From: Bacillota bacterium
GTDB taxonomy: Bacteria; Bacillota; Clostridia; Christensenellales; Aristaeellaceae
Length of the DNA stretch: 10,020 nt
Reading direction: 5' to 3'
Assembly (NCBI GenBank): GCA_023392515.1
Contig: JAEVYX010000109.1
Span: 1 to 10,020, forward strand
In this document: piece by piece, positions 1 through 6,453 of the stretch
Layout of the letters: each line of letters starts with the position of its first letter
Position numbering within the stretch: the stretch's first letter is position 1
Program-made: the position numbers and the translations under genes
The notes under the pieces: model-generated
Database searches by the model: none
What the model was told of the DNA's origin: nothing
The model's input: the letters and a program-made list of their open reading frames with translations, nothing else

Positions 1-146
1 TCGCCCTTCCCAACCGGGAAATCGGCTGTCAAAGCGCCCAAATGCTTCTAACCCTGCTCAATGACAAGGATGCCGAGGTTCAAAGCCAAATCCTTCCCTG
101 CGCCCTATTTGTAAGGAACTCCGTCGGCACCGCCCCCAAAGAATAG
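1..146 (+). CDS. LacI/GalR-family transcriptional regulator, C-terminal fragment
   Basis: Only the last 47 codons (reading from base 3) are present; the gene begins before the window and ends at a TAG at 144-146. The peptide contains EIGCQSAQMLLTLLND followed by ILPCALFVRNS. This pattern, an 'xxEIGxxAxxLLLxLI' helix and then 'xxxLPxxLxVRxS', is how the periplasmic-binding-protein-like sensor domain of LacI/GalR repressors usually ends. The DNA-binding helix-turn-helix and most of the ligand pocket are outside the window, so neither ligand nor target can be stated. The family normally represses sugar-use genes. The assignment rests on a short stretch and the family call is moderately sure; the partial state is only due to the window edge. 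Confidence 0.72.
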   Translation, partial: ALPNREIGCQSAQMLLTLLNDKDAEVQSQILPCALFVRNSVGTAPKE

Positions 147-165
147 TGAAGGTATTTACATCAGC

Positions 166-424
166 AGGGCTGTTCTGGAAACAGAACAGCCCTCAGCGTG
201 TCGAAAAAGTGGATACACCGCTTTTTCGAGTCTGCACCCTTCACCTGTGAGCCATGCTCTACGTGCGGTGAAGGGTGTAAGGAAACCTTGCTACGCAAGG
301 CTTCCGAAGCCACCGCACATGTCGCTGGCTTCGGATTTACAGTCGGAGGGGGTGCCCCTCCGACACCTCCCAGAGGTTTTTTGACAGTCTGAAAGGGGCT
401 GTCCCGAAAACAGGACAGCCCCTT
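166..424. repeat. Hairpin-array intergenic element with imperfect inverted termini (MITE-like/REP-like)
   Basis: This 259-bp stretch is almost entirely inverted repeats. Hairpins by arm: 166-177/182-193 (12 bp, GAAA loop), 201-212/218-229 (12 bp with one wobble), 235-245/267-277 (11 bp), 286-291/295-300 (6 bp, TAC loop), 303-312/326-335 (10 bp), 342-351/355-364 (10 bp, GTG loop), and 393-404/413-424 (12 bp). A short ACCTC/GAGGT stem at 365-377 runs into a T6 tract. The inner block is bounded by CAGCGTGTCGAAAAA (194-208) and the near-complement TTTTTTGACAGTCTG (377-391), matching at 12 of 15 positions. The two outer hairpins are related to each other (GGGCTGTTC versus GGGCTGTCC). This layout suggests a non-autonomous mobile repeat or a structured RNA. 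An open frame at 198-392 (64 codons, GTG start, no ribosome binding site) lies inside and is probably not translated. Confidence 0.6.
393..424 (-). terminator. Probable alaS terminator hairpin
   Basis: A perfect 12-bp stem (393-404 with 413-424) with an 8-nt loop sits 15 bp beyond the alaS stop codon. Read on the minus strand, the stem ends in CCCCTT and is followed by only one more T before CAGAC, so the U tract is weak. It may act as a terminator or as an RNA 3'-end stabiliser. It is also the right-hand outer hairpin of the 166-424 repeat element, so alaS may have borrowed its 3' end from the repeat. Confidence 0.5.
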
Positions 425-439
425 GCTGATTATATTGCT

Positions 440-2230
440 TTATTGTCCAATAACTGCCTTGATGCGCCGTACCCCGGCGGAAGAGGATTCCTCTTTGAGA
501 ATCTTGAACGAGCCCAGATCCCCGGTGTTCTCCGCATGGGGGCCGCCACAGATCTCCTTGCTGAAGGTGCCCATGGTGTAAACCTTCACCCGTTCGCCGT
601 ACTTGCTTTCGAAAAGGCCGATAGCGCCCTGCTCCTTGGCCTCCTGCACGGTCATTTCCTCCAAAGTGATGGGAGCTTTGGCGGCAATGGCTTCGTTGAC
701 CAAGCTTTCCACTTCCTTTACTTCTTCCGGGGTCATCTTCCGGCCGAAGGAGAAGTCGAAGCGCAGCCGCTCGGCGGTAATGTTGGAGCCCTTTTGTGCC
801 ACTTCCGGGCCAAGCACCTTGCGCAGCGCCGCGTGCATAAGATGGGTGGCTGTATGCAGCCTGGCAGTTTCATCGGTATGGTCGGCCAAGCCGCCCTTGA
901 AGCGCTGCTCAGCCCCCGCCTGGGAGGTAGCCTGGTGCTGCTTGAAGCATTCAGCAAAGGCATCCGTATCCACCTTGAGGTTCCGTTCCTTGGCCAGCTC
1001 CACCGTCATTTCAATGGGGAAACCGTACGTATCGTACAGGTGGAAGGCGCTGAGGCCGTCAATGATGCCATTTTCCACCTTGGATGCCACCTTGTCAAAC
1101 TCCTTGTTGCCCTGCTTGAGTGTGCGGGCAAACCGGGCCTCTTCCAGTTTCAGCTGTTCCAGCACAAAGGCGGCGTTCTTTTCAAGCTCGGGATAGACTT
1201 CTTTATACTGGTCAATGATTACCTGGGCGATGTCGGCAGTAAAGTTATCGGGCATGCCCAACTGCATCCCATAGCGCACCGCCCGGCGGATGATGCGCCT
1301 GAGCACATAGCCCTGGTCCACATTGGAGGGGCTGACCCCCCGGTGGTCACCCAGGATAAAGGTGGCGGTCCGGGTATGATCGCCAATGATGCGGAAGGCC
1401 TTGGTGGTTTCCGGGTCGCTGTCATAGGCTTTCCCTGAAAGCTCCGCAATTTTAGCCAGTATGTTTGCAAACAGGTCAGTTTCATATACCGATTTTTTGC
1501 CTGTCAGCACACAGATGGTGCGCTCCAGGCCCATGCCCGTATCCACATTCTTCTGGGCCAGGGGCAGAAAGGTGCCATCCTGCTGCTTGTTGTACTGCAT
1601 GAACACATCGTTCCAAATTTCCAAATACCGGCCGCAGGAGCAGGCGGGAGAGCAATCCGGGCCGCAGGGAGCTTTGTCGGTAATAATGAACATTTCGGAG
1701 TCCGTGCCGCAGGGGCCGGTGATTCCGGCAGGGCCCCACCAGTTGTTTTCCTTGGGCAGGAAGAAGATACGGTCTTCCGCCACACCGCAGTCCCGCCAGA
1801 TCTGATAGCTTTCCATATCCCGGGGAGCGTCTTCATCCCCGGCGAACACGGAAAAGGCCAGCCGGTCTTTATCAATGCCCAAATATTCCGGGCTCGTTAA
1901 AAACTCCCAGCTCCAGGCGATAGCTTCCTTTTTGAAATAATCCCCCAGGCTCCAGTTGCCCAGCATTTCAAAAAAGGTTAAATGGGAGGCGTCGCCCACG
2001 TCGTCAATATCGCCGGTGCGAACGCACTTTTGCACGTCCGTCAGCCGTTTCCCGGCAGGATGCTTAGCCCCCATCAAATAAGGCACAAGGGGATGCATCC
2101 CCGCGGTGGTAAACAATACTGTGGGGTCATTTTCGGGAATAATGGATGCGCTGGGGATAATGGCATGCCCCTTGCTCTCAAAAAATTTCAAAAAAAGCGA
2201 CCGTAATTCGTTGGCCGTCATGTTTTTCAT
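440..2230 (-). CDS. alaS: Alanine--tRNA ligase, compact form
   Basis: Charges tRNA-Ala with alanine in the cytoplasm. The class II catalytic core is clear: FTTAGMHPLVPYLMG at 40-54, QKCVRTGDIDD at 67-77, HLTFFEMLGNWSLGDYFK at 83-100, TGPCGTDSEM at 171-180 and DTGMGLER at 230-237. A cysteine-rich insert (C189, C193, C197, C199) precedes EIWNDVFMQYN. The editing domain follows, with the metal-binding pattern HTATH (H459, H463) and CGGPH (C561, H565). The protein is 596 residues against about 870 for usual bacterial AlaRS. It ends straight after the editing domain, so the C-terminal DHHA1/C-Ala domain is missing. The beta-barrel with the 'TPFYAESGGQ' stretch before HTATH is also absent. I recall such compact enzymes from some Clostridia and candidate-phyla bacteria. 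The start is set by AGGAG 8 nt upstream of the ATG at 2230; a second ATG at 2221 is too far from it. The gene follows the trmD operon but has its own promoter. Confidence 0.96.
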   Translation of the reverse strand: MKNMTANELRSLFLKFFESKGHAIIPSASIIPENDPTVLFTTAGMHPLVPYLMGAKHPAGKRLTDVQKCVRTGDIDDVGDASHLTFFEMLGNWSLGDYFKKEAIAWSWEFLTSPEYLGIDKDRLAFSVFAGDEDAPRDMESYQIWRDCGVAEDRIFFLPKENNWWGPAGITGPCGTDSEMFIITDKAPCGPDCSPACSCGRYLEIWNDVFMQYNKQQDGTFLPLAQKNVDTGMGLERTICVLTGKKSVYETDLFANILAKIAELSGKAYDSDPETTKAFRIIGDHTRTATFILGDHRGVSPSNVDQGYVLRRIIRRAVRYGMQLGMPDNFTADIAQVIIDQYKEVYPELEKNAAFVLEQLKLEEARFARTLKQGNKEFDKVASKVENGIIDGLSAFHLYDTYGFPIEMTVELAKERNLKVDTDAFAECFKQHQATSQAGAEQRFKGGLADHTDETARLHTATHLMHAALRKVLGPEVAQKGSNITAERLRFDFSFGRKMTPEEVKEVESLVNEAIAAKAPITLEEMTVQEAKEQGAIGLFESKYGERVKVYTMGTFSKEICGGPHAENTGDLGSFKILKEESSSAGVRRIKAVIGQ

Positions 2231-2253
2231 AACCTTCGCTCCTTTTAACCTTT

Positions 2254-2285
2254 ATGCCGCCTTTGCCTTTTCGGCCCGGCGGCAT
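2254..2285 (-). promoter_or_regulatory. alaS leader hairpin
   Basis: An 8-bp perfect stem (2254-2261 with 2278-2285) encloses a small GCC/GGC stem (2265-2267 with 2273-2275). It lies in the predicted alaS 5' leader, about 10 nt ahead of the ribosome binding site and about 20 nt after the likely transcription start. There is no following U tract, so it is not a terminator as drawn. No T-box features are visible, and the leader is too short for one. It could affect mRNA stability or translation of alaS; this role is inferred only. Confidence 0.4.
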
Positions 2286-2311
2286 TGTTTCTGCCCTGTG
2301 CAATTCGCTAC

Positions 2312-2341
2312 ATTATAAGGGAAAAGAACATTTTCTGTCAA
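2312..2341 (-). promoter_or_regulatory. Sigma-A type promoter for alaS
   Basis: On the minus strand a consensus TTGACA (-35, 2341-2336) is followed after 18 bp by a consensus TATAAT (-10, 2317-2312). Transcription would start near 2305, giving a leader of about 75 nt. It lies in the 135-bp gap between the membrane-protein gene and alaS, so alaS can be transcribed separately from the upstream operon. Confidence 0.85.
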
Positions 2342-2365
2342 GAAATCCATATCTGTCTGTTCCGC

Positions 2366-2743
2366 TTACCGGCTGGCTCTCAGCGCCGTGGTGAACAGGA
2401 AGCCCAAGAAGGCGTTTTCCACCAGAACAACCTGGCCGTTATTGGTATAAAGCAGGTTCAAGCCTTCCACATTCGCCTGCCCCGCCTGATGCAAAAACTG
2501 GTACAGCACCACAAAAAACAGGATTCCCGCCGGTGCCCATAAAAGCTTGGCAAAAGGGTCCCGCCGCCGGCCGCCGGCCAAGGGAATCATCAGCGCCAAG
2601 GCGGCACCCAGCAAGAGGCCCTTCAGTACATTCTGAAAAAAGCCAAGATCAGGGAGCTGCTCGCTCATAAAGGGGAACAAAAACCCCAGCGCCAGGCAGA
2701 TGAGCAGTGGCAAAACAATAACCAGCAGCTTTCGTAAAAACAA
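2366..2743 (-). CDS. Small hydrophobic membrane protein of unknown function, downstream of trmD
   Basis: I do not recognise the family of this 125-residue protein. It has hydrophobic segments at about residues 4-24, 37-57 and 66-84, and a weaker one at 104-121, so it is probably a three- or four-span membrane protein. The RRR at 59-61, between segments 2 and 3, suggests that this loop is cytoplasmic. There is no cleavable signal peptide and no catalytic motif. The start is TTG at 2743-2741, with GGGGAGGG 7 nt upstream; that ribosome binding site begins at the TrmD stop codon. The 14-bp gap implies co-transcription and probably translational coupling with trmD. In many Firmicutes rplS occupies this place; here it does not, and no link to translation can be read from the sequence. 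No convincing terminator follows, so some transcripts may continue into alaS. Confidence 0.75.
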   Translation of the reverse strand: MFLRKLLVIVLPLLICLALGFLFPFMSEQLPDLGFFQNVLKGLLLGAALALMIPLAGGRRRDPFAKLLWAPAGILFFVVLYQFLHQAGQANVEGLNLLYTNNGQVVLVENAFLGFLFTTALRASR

Positions 2744-2757
2744 AAGGTTTCCCTCCC

Positions 2758-3480
2758 CTACGCTTGTTCCCGCAGGAACTTCTTGTCCTTCTCCGTAAGC
2801 GGCGCTTTCTCCAAAAGATCGGGGCGGTGCTTTTTTGTAGCCAGCAGCGATTGCTGACGCCGCCAGGCAGCGATTTTGGCATGGTCGCCGTTCACCAGCA
2901 CCTCCGGCACCTCCACCCCTTCAAACACCCGGGGCCTTGTATACTGGGGATATTCCAAAAGCCCATCGGAAAAGGATTCCTCCTCCGGGCTGTCCTCGCT
3001 GCCCAGCACGCCGGGCACAAGCCTTGCCACGCAATCCACCAGCACCATGGCCGCCAGTTCCCCGCCGGTGAGAATATAATCCCCAATGGAGATTTCCTCA
3101 TCGATATACGCGTCCAGCACCCGCTGATCCACACCCTCGTAATGGCCGCACAAAAGCACCAGTTCCGTTTCCTTGGCCAGCTCCCGGGCCATGTCCTGGG
3201 TGAGGGTCTTTCCCCTGGGTCCCAGGTAAATGCGCTTTCCGGAAAAAGGGGGCTCTGTGACAGAGGCGATGGCATCGGCAATGGGCTGAGCCATCATCAC
3301 CATGCCCGCCCCGCCGCCAAAGGGATAATCGTCGGTGTTATGATGCTTTTTCTGGGAAAAGGGGCGGATGTCGACGCACTGAACATCCAAAAGGCCCGCT
3401 TCCCGAGCCCGGCCCAGGATGCTGGCGGAAAGGACGCTCTCAAACATTTCAGGGAAAATGGTCAGTATTTTAATCCTCAA
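2758..3480 (-). CDS. trmD: tRNA (guanine-N1-)-methyltransferase (m1G37)
   Basis: Transfers a methyl group from S-adenosylmethionine to N1 of G37 next to the anticodon, which prevents +1 frameshifting. Hallmarks are the N-terminal ILTIFPEMFES, DDYPFGGGAGMVM at 50-62, LGPRGKTLTQD at 86-96, LLCGHYEGVDQR at 109-120 and IGDYILTGGELA at 132-143 (the SPOUT trefoil-knot S-adenosylmethionine site). SFSDGLLEYPQYTRP at 169-183 carries the likely catalytic aspartate, D172. The length of 240 residues is typical. The frame stays open to an ATG at 3510, but the better start is TTG at 3480-3478. It places MRIKILTIFPEMF at the N-terminus as in relatives, and GAGGTGG lies 6 nt upstream inside the end of rimM. 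The gene overlaps rimM by 11 bp, which indicates translational coupling. Confidence 0.96.
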   Translation of the reverse strand: MRIKILTIFPEMFESVLSASILGRAREAGLLDVQCVDIRPFSQKKHHNTDDYPFGGGAGMVMMAQPIADAIASVTEPPFSGKRIYLGPRGKTLTQDMARELAKETELVLLCGHYEGVDQRVLDAYIDEEISIGDYILTGGELAAMVLVDCVARLVPGVLGSEDSPEEESFSDGLLEYPQYTRPRVFEGVEVPEVLVNGDHAKIAAWRRQQSLLATKKHRPDLLEKAPLTEKDKKFLREQA

Positions 3481-3994
3481 AAAAAGCCACCTCGGGAAGC
3501 TTGCTTTCATCCAAAACCACCTTGCGTGCCTTTACGTCCACCGTTGGAACGGCTGCCTTTAGCGCAGGCATCAGCATACGTCCCTTGGGCGTGTCAAACA
3601 CATATACATCCGTCCCGCCGGGCTGCATTACATCGACCAGCGTGCCGATTGCGTTCCCCTTCGTATCCACCGCCTCACAGCCGATGAGATCGCAGATAAA
3701 CACCTCATCTTCGGAAAGGGGCACCGCGTGGGCCCGGTCGACAAACAGCTTTTCACCCCGCAGCTTTTCCACCGCTTCCCTGGTATCAAAGCCCTCAACC
3801 GAAAGGTAGGCAAACCCGTCATTTACTCTGGAGCAGTGAACGCCCCGGGGATGATAGGCCTCCCCTTCCTGAAAAAAGACCTCCTTTAAGCGGAGAAAAC
3901 GGTCCGGGTCGTCGGTGTAGGGCTTAACCTTCACTTCGCCCGCCACGCCTTGGGGCTTTAATATTTCCCCGATGAGCAGAAAGTTTGTGAGCAT
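3470..3994 (-). CDS. rimM: 16S rRNA processing / 30S maturation factor
   Basis: RimM binds ribosomal protein S19 and helps mature the head of the 30S subunit. The 174-residue product shows the expected two domains. An N-terminal barrel runs from LIGEILKPQGVAGEVKVKPY (7-26) to the 'L+GEKLFVDRAHAVPL' region. A C-terminal PRC-barrel begins near residue 97 (EVFICDLIGCEAVD) and contains PKGRMLMPAL (136-145). An in-frame ATG at 4042 would add 16 residues with no family match, so ATG at 3994 is chosen; AAGGAAGG lies about 11 nt upstream. It sits between khpA and trmD as in many bacteria and overlaps the trmD start. The 134-bp gap upstream is unusually long for this cluster and contains a possible attenuator. 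Confidence 0.94.
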   Translation of the reverse strand: MLTNFLLIGEILKPQGVAGEVKVKPYTDDPDRFLRLKEVFFQEGEAYHPRGVHCSRVNDGFAYLSVEGFDTREAVEKLRGEKLFVDRAHAVPLSEDEVFICDLIGCEAVDTKGNAIGTLVDVMQPGGTDVYVFDTPKGRMLMPALKAAVPTVDVKARKVVLDESKLPEVAFFED

Positions 3995-4008
3995 CGTGCG
4001 TTTTTCCT

Positions 4009-4093
4009 TCCTTGATTGAAAAAAGAAAAGCCCGCCGCCCATTCAAGCGCAAAACCGCGCCGCCCGCGCCTTTTGTTAGGCTGCCGGGCGGGC
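4009..4093 (-). terminator. Possible attenuator/terminator between khpA and rimM
   Basis: Read on the minus strand, GCCCGCC (4093-4087) can pair with GGCGGGC (4036-4030), and a pyrimidine run TTTTCTTTTTTC (4029-4018) follows at once. The 50-nt loop is itself GC-rich and can form inner stems such as GCGC/GCGC. GC stem plus U-rich tail is the pattern of an intrinsic terminator. Here it stands inside an operon, which would make it a partial terminator that lowers rimM-trmD expression relative to rpsP-khpA. The long loop makes the structure uncertain. Confidence 0.4.
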
Positions 4094-4128
4094 GCTTCAA
4101 CGCCTTATGTGGGGGCCGGCCCCGACTG

Positions 4129-4356
4129 TTATTGAATCTCTACAAACACAGGCTTGCTGTTTTTGGCTGTTGCCGCTTTTACCACCGCGCGGATGGCTTT
4201 GGCAATGCGGCCTTGTTTGCCGATGACCTTGCCCATGTCTTCCGGGGCCACATTCAGCTCCAGGATAATGGCCTCCGGCCCCTCGGTTTCACGGACGCGG
4301 ACAGCATCCGGATTTTCTACAAGGGATTTGGCGACAAATAACAAAAGTTCCTGCAT
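4129..4356 (-). CDS. khpA: KH-domain RNA-binding protein KhpA (YlqC family)
   Basis: A 75-residue single KH domain carrying the GxxG loop as GKQG at 46-49, within MGKVIGKQGRIAKAIR. KhpA forms homodimers or pairs with KhpB in Firmicutes, binds RNA, and affects cell division and length in streptococci. The frame extends upstream to 4458 over the end of rpsP, but ATG at 4356 is the right start: AAGGAG lies 4 nt upstream and the protein then begins MQELLLFVAKSLV as relatives do. It lies 26 bp after rpsP and before rimM, its standard place in this cluster. Confidence 0.93.
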   Translation of the reverse strand: MQELLLFVAKSLVENPDAVRVRETEGPEAIILELNVAPEDMGKVIGKQGRIAKAIRAVVKAATAKNSKPVFVEIQ

Positions 4357-4382
4357 GGCGCTCCTTTCCCGGAAGCGGCGGC

Positions 4383-4631
4383 TCAGCCCTCGATGGCGCC
4401 GCTCTTCTTGAGCAGGATGCGCGCGGTATCGGTGGGCTGTGCGCCGTTCCCCAGCCAATATTTGGCCCGTTCGTTGTCGATCTTAATCTCGGCAGGTTGG
4501 GTCATGGGATTGTAGTAGCCGATTTCTTCGATGAAGCGGCCATCCCGGGGGCAGCGGATGTCGGCAACGACAACACGGTAGAAGGGCTTCTTTTTCATGC
4601 CCATTCTCTTGAGGCGAATTTTTACAGACAT
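4383..4631 (-). CDS. rpsP: 30S ribosomal protein S16
   Basis: An 82-residue protein that begins VKIRLKRMGMKKKPFYRVVV and contains GYYNPMTQPAEIKID and AQPTDTARILLKKSG, the standard S16 pattern. S16 binds 16S rRNA and is needed for assembly of the 30S body. AAGGAGG lies 6 nt ahead of the ATG. It follows ffh by 65 bp; the gap contains a small AT-rich inverted repeat (4671-4677 with 4680-4686) but no clear promoter, so it is probably transcribed with ffh. Confidence 0.97.
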   Translation of the reverse strand: MSVKIRLKRMGMKKKPFYRVVVADIRCPRDGRFIEEIGYYNPMTQPAEIKIDNERAKYWLGNGAQPTDTARILLKKSGAIEG

Positions 4632-4696
4632 GGTCTTCCTCCTTGTATGATGGGGTTGTTATTTATGGAAATCATAAAATTATGATGACCAAGCGT

Positions 4697-6022
4697 TTAG
4701 AAAGGCATGCGCATGCGGCCTTTGCCGCCCTTTTTCATGTTCATGACCTGCTTCATCATCTGCCGGGCCTGATCGAACTGGCGGATGAGGGCGTTCACGT
4801 CCTGAACGGTGGTGCCGCTGCCTGCGGCGATGCGCTTGCGCCGGCTGGCGTTGAGGATTTCCGGGTTGCGCCGCTCCCGTTTCGTCATGCTGCGGATGAT
4901 GGCCTCCGGCTTTTTGAGGGCATTGTCATCCACCTGCACGTCCTTGAGCTTGGCGCCCACGCCGGGGAGCATTCCCAGTACGTTTTGCAGCGGGCCCATT
5001 TTCTTCATCTGCTGCATGTTTTCCAGAAAATCCTCCAAGGTCAGGTCCTGCACCTTGGTCTTGCGGGCCAGCTTGTCGGCTTCCTTTTCATCGAAAGCCT
5101 CCTGAGCCTTTTCGATGAGGGTCATTACGTCCCCCATGCCCAGGATACGGGATGCCATGCGCTCCGGGTGGAATGGCTCGATATCCTGGAGCTTTTCCCC
5201 GATGCCCGCAAACTTGATGGGCTTGCCCGTTACCGCGCGAACAGAAAGCGCCGCGCCGCCCCTGGTGTCGCCATCCAGCTTGGTGAGGATGACACCGCCC
5301 AGCTCCAGCTTTTCGTTGAAGGACTTGGCTACATTCACCGCGTCCTGACCGGTCATGGCGTCTACCACCAGCAGGATTTCCTGAGGCTTTACGGCCTCGC
5401 GGATATTCGCCAGCTCGTCCATCAGCGCTTCGTCAATGTGCAGCCGGCCTGCGGTGTCGATGATGAGAACATCCCGCCCGTAATACCTGGCCTGCTCCAC
5501 CGCTTCTTTCGCGGTTTGCACCGGGTTTTGGGTCCCCTTTTCGTAAACCGGCACCTTCACCTGCTCGCCTACCACCTGCAATTGCTTGATAGCGGCGGGA
5601 CGGTAGATGTCGCAGGCGGCCAGCATGGGCTTTTTGCCCTGCTTTTGCAGGAAGCCTGCCAATTTAGCGGCCATGGTGGTTTTACCCGCACCCTGCAGGC
5701 CGCACAGCATGTAGATGGTCGGCACGCTGGAAGACCAGGTGAGCCTGGCGTTTGAGCCGCCCATGAGAGAAGTCATTTCCTCCTGGACGATTTTAAACAC
5801 CTGCTGGCCCGGGGTCAGGCTTTCCAATATTTCTGTGCCTACGCACCTGTCTGTAATCTTTTTGATAAAATCCTTGGCTACGGCATAGTTGACGTCGGCT
5901 TCAAGCAGGGCCATGCGAACTTCCCGCATGGCGTCCTTTACCATCTGCTCGCTCAGCTTGCCACGGCCCGTAAGCTTTTTCAGCGTATTTTGCAGTTTTT
6001 CAGACAAACCCTCAAAGGCCAT
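4697..6022 (-). CDS. ffh: Signal recognition particle protein, SRP54 GTPase
   Basis: With SRP RNA, Ffh binds signal sequences on nascent chains and brings ribosomes to FtsY at the membrane. The 441-residue product has the N-terminal helical bundle and the NG GTPase domain: P-loop GLQGAGKTT at 108-116, DTAGR at 189-193, TKLD at 247-250 and GDTRGG at 251-256. A methionine-rich M domain follows from about 296, with the RNA-binding signature RRKRIAAGSG at 394-403 and a tail rich in Met and Lys. ATG at 6022 is preferred over the in-frame ATG at 6037, because the upstream ATG forms part of the AGGAGG ribosome binding site, which sits 6 nt before 6022. The gene overlaps the end of ylxM by 11 bp, which suggests translational coupling. 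Confidence 0.97.
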   Translation of the reverse strand: MAFEGLSEKLQNTLKKLTGRGKLSEQMVKDAMREVRMALLEADVNYAVAKDFIKKITDRCVGTEILESLTPGQQVFKIVQEEMTSLMGGSNARLTWSSSVPTIYMLCGLQGAGKTTMAAKLAGFLQKQGKKPMLAACDIYRPAAIKQLQVVGEQVKVPVYEKGTQNPVQTAKEAVEQARYYGRDVLIIDTAGRLHIDEALMDELANIREAVKPQEILLVVDAMTGQDAVNVAKSFNEKLELGGVILTKLDGDTRGGAALSVRAVTGKPIKFAGIGEKLQDIEPFHPERMASRILGMGDVMTLIEKAQEAFDEKEADKLARKTKVQDLTLEDFLENMQQMKKMGPLQNVLGMLPGVGAKLKDVQVDDNALKKPEAIIRSMTKRERRNPEILNASRRKRIAAGSGTTVQDVNALIRQFDQARQMMKQVMNMKKGGKGRMRMPF

Positions 6023-6401
6023 GGGGTTCCTCCTCATCCTCCCGCAGCAGCGAACCTAAGACCTGCCGCGCTTTACACAATTCTTTATTCGTATCATCCG
6101 TCGCCTGTACCCGTTCAAGGGCTTGAAGGCTTTGGGAAAGGCCTTCCTGCATACGCCGGAAGCGGGCCAGCATGCCCAATTTATCTTCGAAATCCTTTAA
6201 TTGCAGGGTAGCCCGGTGCAATACATCGTGAACCCCCTGGCGGCTGACCCCCGCCTGCAGAGCAATTTCCCCCAGGGACAGGTCCTCCTCGCAGCTTAGG
6301 CGCATCAGTTCCTGCTGGCGCTGGGTAAGCAGCGGCCCATAAAAGGCCAGCAGCCAGCCCGTTTCAATCTTTTTTTCCACTTCGGTGCCTAGGACTTCCA
6401 C
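6012..6401 (-). CDS. ylxM: YlxM-family SRP-associated helix-turn-helix protein
   Basis: YlxM proteins are encoded directly before ffh in Firmicutes and modulate SRP function. The 129-residue product contains WLLAFYGPLLTQRQQELM at 16-33, then a sigma-70 region-4-like helix-turn-helix, DLSLGEIALQAGVSRQGVHD (40-59), and a charged helical C-terminus. The open frame continues far upstream to 6749, but that part looks non-coding. GTG at 6401-6399 has GGAGG 7 nt upstream and lies 45-50 nt after a strong promoter, so it is the likely start; the promoter itself would be inside the longer frame. The tail is longer than in many relatives of about 110 residues and ends in an acidic run just before the ffh overlap. 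Confidence 0.9.
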   Translation of the reverse strand: MEVLGTEVEKKIETGWLLAFYGPLLTQRQQELMRLSCEEDLSLGEIALQAGVSRQGVHDVLHRATLQLKDFEDKLGMLARFRRMQEGLSQSLQALERVQATDDTNKELCKARQVLGSLLREDEEEPHGL

Positions 6402-6453
6402 AAAAGCACCTCCATCGGCAGCCTGTAAAGGAATTTCACTTGACACCTTGAAC

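Noticed and set aside
166..424. CRISPR array
   Set aside because: The hairpins differ in sequence and length, and there is no direct repeat with regular spacers.
443..1438. 331-codon open frame on the plus strand across alaS
   Set aside because: It is entirely antisense to a clear AlaRS gene, the peptide has no recognisable domain, and long antisense frames are expected in GC-rich coding DNA.
2764..3687. 307-codon plus-strand open frame across trmD and the end of rimM
   Set aside because: It spans two conserved genes on the other strand, and no domain or family is visible.
4643..5755. 370-codon plus-strand open frame across ffh
   Set aside because: Antisense to well-conserved Ffh; its peptide is rich in His and Leu with no family pattern, typical of a shadow frame.
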